64,000 bases of DNA from Streptomyces clavifer (GTDB lineage Bacteria; Actinomycetota; Actinomycetes; Streptomycetales; Streptomycetaceae): positions 458,791 through 522,790 of the forward strand of contig BMWJ01000007.1 of NCBI GenBank assembly GCA_014651175.1, in the 5' to 3' direction. This document shows positions 63,501-64,000 of this stretch, piece after piece; the stretch's first letter is position 1; the number at the start of each line of letters is the position of its first letter. The translations under genes and the position numbers were made by a program. A model generated the notes under the pieces. That model saw only the letters and a list, made by a program, of their open reading frames with translations. It was not told where the DNA came from and did not search any database.

Positions 63501-63798
63501 CGGCGGGCTCCTGCATCTCGGCGACCTCACCCGGGAGACAGCCGAAGGGCTGCCGGCGGCGGCAGCGGCCGGATACACGGCCCAGCCGTGGCTCGACGGC
63601 ACCCTGGCTTCCTGCCGGGTCGAGTCCCTGCTGCATGCGGCAGATCCCGGACTGCCGCTGGTGCACGGACTGGTCGACGGGGCGGCCCTCGCCTACTGGG
63701 AGGGTGTCGAACGCGCGGGGATCACGGCGGGCCCGCTGCACCTGCTGGGTCACGCCGTGGGGGCGGAGCTACTGGCCGGAGTGCGGGCGGCCTCCTGA
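51583..63798 (+). CDS. Hybrid FAAL-PKS-NRPS megasynthase with acyl-ACP-reductase-like C terminus
   Basis: About 4071 residues. Domains in order, approximate residues: fatty acyl-AMP ligase 1-540 (FSSGSTGTPKG at 156; MPYFHDMGLIG typical of FAAL); ACP 590-665 (GGTSLKAME); ketosynthase 690-1115 (Cys864 in VDTACSSG, HGTGT, KTNVGH); acyltransferase 1218-1500 (GHSIGE at 1308; RAFHSP at 1411, malonyl-type); ketoreductase 1800-1985 (GGAGGLG, Tyr in YAAANAF), no DH; ACP 2085-2160 (GLDSLGAVD); condensation 2183-2610 (HHAAADG at 2311); adenylation 2640-3125 (FTSGSTGRPKA); PCP 3170-3240 (GGDSM); second condensation 3265-3680 (HHLIGDG at 3394); reductase-like 3703-4071 (VAFVGLGSIG at 3849). ATG 51583 was chosen although its ribosome site is weak; the frame is open from 51442. 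Expected product: a fatty acyl chain extended once to a beta-hydroxyacyl unit, joined to one amino acid, then released by an unusual route. Confidence 0.93.
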   Translation: MTPETLLDVLLDAARRAPGQVVVHVRGDGSEEVVTFRRLLDESLRVAGGFRAAGVAPGTCVPLLAERGEDFQPMFWGALAAGLVPVPLAPDARRVAPVWEHLGCPPVVVDAACADVAGELPGPVTVLRLDVLRECRTPAAPVTPAPDDLAFLQFSSGSTGTPKGVELTHATVVANLRQINAASALCEQDVLVSWMPYFHDMGLIGTHLAPLAARAGQVKIGPLSFAKNPRLWLEVADRHRATVLSAANFALALTVRRVPGHVLAGLDLSAVRLILVGAEPISATVWRDFAAAMRPARLDPRAATPVYGLAEATLAVTFPPLGEVAVPVRLERAALGRGVAVDLASGDAVEVMDVGLPVPGCSVRVTDDARRPLGDRRVGHIEVRGPQVARGYHRLPEATAQSFADGWLRTGDMGFLRDGRLCVSGRHKDVLFLNGRTFHAPDMEEVASASPGLPPGSPVVVGSTDPVTGGERVVVLVPWARPPRGATAVLDLVAQRVRTALGHDDVRVLALPPSSFPRTTSGKLQRQRMRARFEAGVYRPVASSGTPAATAATGLVPGGPAARLPSDGPGERRTPPGPEEPGSAVPRAREDVRRLVRGVWSRVLGLPEESFADRDGFRALGGTSLKAMEVLAELEEALGVTLAPSVMRHDTVAALTGRLLTEVDEVTAPHRPAPDGEPAPPPSDDASSATAVVAMACRFPGANTPEEFWELLTAGRDLVTEVPPDRWGSQVPGSTDDGPLSATSEGADRRWGAFLEDPAAFDATHFGIGDEEARTLDPQARIFLELAHEALERAGYAGPRRRGLRIGVFAAVGESGYRQVLADHSPALTASATALTGNLPNLIAARVSHVLDLDGPALAVDTACSSGLVALHLARRSLADGECDIAVVGGVNLHLTADGYRALEAAQALSPTGRSRAFSTAADGFVPGEGGAALVLRRLNDTRRDGDDVLAVVRGTAVNNDGTSLSLMAPNPLRQREAITRAYEVCGVDPASVTYVEAHGTGTAVGDPIELRSLAHAFPARPDGRPRLLGSVKTNVGHLLNAAALPSLVKVVLALGHGRLPASLHHTPPSPALGRAGFALVTETGAWPSDGPRRAGVNAFGFGGTNAHAVVEQAPARPAAHGPRDDAGGPHLLTLSADSAPGLDAWASRLLAHLRDHPELDEGDVSRAAATARDEGSHRLAVVADGDLPERLAAAVASGDGRLAGVAHGRVSNRPRTVFLFPGQGALRPAQGRALYATAPVYRDTLDEASAQVGAVHGRELTSWCVDAGVDARAQAATEVAQPLLVAHGVALARQLLAWGVRPDALVGHSIGELAAACAGGMLTLADTLAFAVERGRLMGVSTPPGAMVAVRGADEEEVAALVAAAAGELAVAAYNGEGRLVLSGSPDAVARAVERLSARGAAVRALDVTRAFHSPLMQPVAHDLAEAARALEGATGGPPVMSTLTADWLPRLGPDHWREHALRPVLFGRAVRRLLDEGYDTFVELGSPGSLAGLVRAAATRRRTAGADGSVSTAARGPVRTASGAAMPADSTDGDVLVLPAPPEAESSAALPEGGAGGGRELLGTVARLWVRGAVLHRTRSDTGQRRVPLPPYPYQRRRHWPGAAHHGLLHRVGWEPAPLPQKAAGPVLVTGPDPAAVDELGRCLADQGVGTTVAPGTRPQAVVLLAGPATGGTSADIERVQGELVSAFNEALALLDLTGARRLLVVTEDAHATGHGPERPDPVQAVLGGLALAVPSESAGVVANWVDLSSLDDAGQRLRAVLAEAAAPQAAGAVAWRSGQRLVRTVAGEAADPPDSRVLDRLPADGTFLITGGAGGLGSALARDLAGRGRPVLRLTGRSPHPPEGLLEELAALGADARYHRADLTSRDDVEKLVAALPAPDAVFHAAGVVHPGSLRETKAEETTEALGAKTLGTVLLSEALRRHGHSPGVCVAFSSVSSVLPGLAGALGAYAAANAFLDSFAAAERQAGRPWLSVNFGPFARTGLAAPLAAGPHTRDARDGDRPLATAPALAALRSACGGEATQWVLADRTPRPDRTVRPDRTSAQPRLPQGPLPAPRLSVAHTSLAAGRDASAAGDEVTSPSGTAAVLRELLAQSLGVPASSVDDDVSFLSLGLDSLGAVDLVKRLERRTGRSLPATLFFEYRTVSELAARLDAEALSDPAPRAGEVEAALSPVLAADQASFPLTPVQLALYTSSRLHPGVPARGHLRMTVHGPLDTHVLGRALAGLAERHGMLRLRIDDSGAEPVQRLAPAAPLSTWYEVRAWGAGQVADIETALCNQPFDLASEPPVRAVLLRQEPGLAHLLLVVHHAAADGYSLNVLAEELWSSYTALWRGDRPAPAQDAPRFAAYAATTARSSGSTASDADRRYWAGRLAARGEEPLRLPYDGDPDALPSGPLVQHYGSLDAALTAGLERMAAAHDVSLFHLLLAAYVRCLARWAGRPDVAVNVARAGREQRFPDMDRLVGPLADTLPLMCETEPGEPVVALAQRLRRIWLESERHAGLSSLDLAGLLPGDGRRTASPAGFSFARFPVRPADDCPVEVRAGAAGTGSAATRLSLLCWADGPVLRMSWNFPQPLFAPRTVARLDREFRDELAALGALPEERLPLPAAPAPPCGTDAPLGVVARLLRQFLSTPDATAVEAGGTTLAYADLDRASHLLATRLRDGGVRAGELVGLLTEPGPDTVIGVVGILRAGAGWVPLDPTYPPARLADQLQRAHVRTLVCHGPTLDTAGSLGHVRTVRADGPPDVRVDDLAHVPVPDPTAIAYVIFTSGSTGRPKAVPITHGAMENYLDWALGAFGYGAGDRLAQTASPCFDASVRQLLAPLLVGGTVVTVPRDLLRDPELLLAYAERTRITVWSSVPTLWEQLLSAAEDRERRGAGRPDLSALRWVHVGGEALPAAHVRRWFDLFGDGQRIANLYGPTETTINATCHVITTRPADDVRTLPIGRPLTGTDLSVVGPDGVACRADEPGELLIAGVGLTPGYLGEPELTARAFTLRDGQRWYRSGDRVRRRADGVLEFLGRVDGQVKIRGNRVETGEVETALQAYPRIAQASVVAREGRLLAFVTARPGAGRPEPRSVRRHLATMLPSYMIPPRITVLDELPLTGTGKVDRHALAGPPAPTERGGVSAGDAVPRSERAPAGRRESRPGPAAGTAVAAGGSTRPTTPTEIQLASIWAALLDVDAVSREDDFFDLGGDSMLVLQVFARLGEVRTPLPRPTVIYEHRTLAELAAAVDATAVDAPASERHGIPAATRASTDHADPFPLTPAQRGFLLAEALAPGGGGSWPARLRLSGPLDPEVFQASVDLLVGRHGMLRTVFPAGARPPIQQELPPSLRLRVDFETLSDPAEVDVRAAAEAQRRFEPWAWPLLRLRVLTLEEHEHVLLVHAHHLIGDGYSAALLVQELTAVYDRLAAGRAADLPAPRATFRDHALSSAAAEPDNAPGTVARRARVEATYRPPVLRTTGGGGGAGADAAPFHPAGFVLDAGRTAALRALAARAGATLYAPLLAAYHQQLAQLTGRADLIVGLAVSGRDRPLTDVHRILGPFATAVPVRPVAPRGDGRAEEDSVDAVRRIVAEAEEARRHEDIVPRNADGLPLTSQFFFTFLDFSVLSSAHGQVLTASWDDGDSAFAPPSSATDVFVAVRPEGAGLHVTVRGSAAAFSPSAVKDFARALRERLVRAVTPHGSSRPAAPRGTMDAALVGYLPAPGHLARVAGLPEDAWQRDDLRAMLFPDGAPRLLETVRTPLGTSGFVCVPLFADELARDPGLAAHAARAVSLASSLGARCVSLAGMIPSLTGYGFDVLRYAEGPAAVTTGHAATVVSVVRTVHAALDATGRELADLDVAFVGLGSIGASSLELLLSRASRPPRRLLLCDAPGSAPRLRRLARRLRERGAAGEVEVAESGPALPDAVYGAGLLVTAVSSSGDLLDVDRLAPGAVVVDDSFPHCFDTGRALARMRERRDVLLVGGGLLHLGDLTRETAEGLPAAAAAGYTAQPWLDGTLASCRVESLLHAADPGLPLVHGLVDGAALAYWEGVERAGITAGPLHLLGHAVGAELLAGVRAAS

Positions 63799-63859
63799 AG
63801 TGGAGGTGCGGGGGCGGCTGTGTACCGGTGCGGCCCCGCACGTCCGCGAAACGTGTGGA

Positions 63860-63891
63860 GGGGCCCTGGTGCCGTACGGCACCAGGGCCCC
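63860..63891. terminator. Terminator of the megasynthase gene
   Basis: A perfect 32-base palindrome (each half 16 bases, starting GGGGCCCTGGTGCC) lies 62 bases past the stop. It can fold as a 14-base-pair stem with a 4-base loop. Beyond it, 63892-64000 holds no gene that I can support. Confidence 0.8.
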
Positions 63892-64000
63892 GAAGGAACT
63901 GCTACACCATCTGCCGACCTTGGTCCTGCGTCGGCCCTCTGTGTCCGTGTCCCCGGCCTGAAAGGCGTCGGGGGTACGGGGATCGCGGTTGCTCGACCGG

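Noticed and set aside
57184-63753. A 2189-residue open frame antisense to the megasynthase gene
   Set aside because: It has no domain of any family, and long antisense frames are normal opposite strongly biased high-GC genes.
63902-64000. C-terminal end of a minus-strand gene running off the window
   Set aside because: The frame is open with a TAG at 63902, but codon bias is weak and there is no recognisable sequence in 32 residues.
1-64000. tRNA, rRNA or insertion sequence elements
   Set aside because: I looked for tRNA-like CCA ends with T-loops, transposase motifs and terminal inverted repeats and found none that I could support by eye.

Overview
The window is very GC-rich, uses GTG and TTG starts freely, overlaps genes by 4 bases (ATGA or GTGA), and carries marker families such as DUF397 with an Scr1-type regulator, streptogrisin, 2-methylisoborneol synthase, EshA and DUF5709. 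All of this points to a Streptomyces or very close relative, and the mixture of metabolite clusters, broken genes and secreted enzymes looks like an accessory (arm-like) part of a linear chromosome.

Layout. (a) 1-7800: end of a cyclophilin-like gene, then a ROK repressor divergent from a beta-glucoside ABC importer (binding protein and two permeases, no ATPase) with a GH1 beta-glucosidase. (b) 8036-15784: secreted enzymes and a lipoprotein: a discoidin-domain glycoside hydrolase, a DUF1996 protein and a streptogrisin-type protease, all three preceded by the same GAGAGCGCTCTC palindrome, then a carboxylesterase. (c) 15986-17685: an HD-domain gene remnant and a solitary MurE paralogue. (d) 18018-29474: ten tightly overlapping minus-strand genes (ATP-grasp ligase, DUF364 protein, cysteine-synthase-like enzyme, dipeptide-epimerase-like enzyme, MFS transporter, methyltransferase, complete Opp/Nik-type ABC importer). 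Their only promoter is covered by a Zur-like box. I read this as a zinc-responsive small-molecule metallophore (zincophore) locus, analogous in logic to staphylopine or EDDS loci but with a different enzyme set. (e) 29631-35085: DUF5709 protein, 6-phosphogluconate dehydrogenase, a DyP peroxidase plus family 1 encapsulin pair, and a PLP decarboxylase of the LysA fold. (f) 35103-47293: regulators, panD, an EcsC protein, and defence-like debris: the N-terminal piece of BREX brxD, a DUF262 gene with an in-frame stop, and an intact CBS-HEPN partner. (g) 47520-51237: the 2-methylisoborneol operon, with an EshA/family 2B encapsulin shell, terpene cyclase and GPP methyltransferase. (h) 51583-63798: one 12.2-kb gene for a hybrid synthetase: fatty acyl-AMP ligase, ACP, KS, AT, KR, ACP, C, A, PCP, a second C, and a C-terminal reductase that resembles cyanobacterial acyl-ACP reductase rather than a normal thioesterase or R domain.

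The most interesting candidates are the Zur-box operon, the FAAL-PKS-NRPS with its unusual terminal domain, the two encapsulin systems (with a stem-loop between shell and cargo genes in the second), and the three-gene palindrome regulon. All family calls come from reading motifs by eye; no database search was run.
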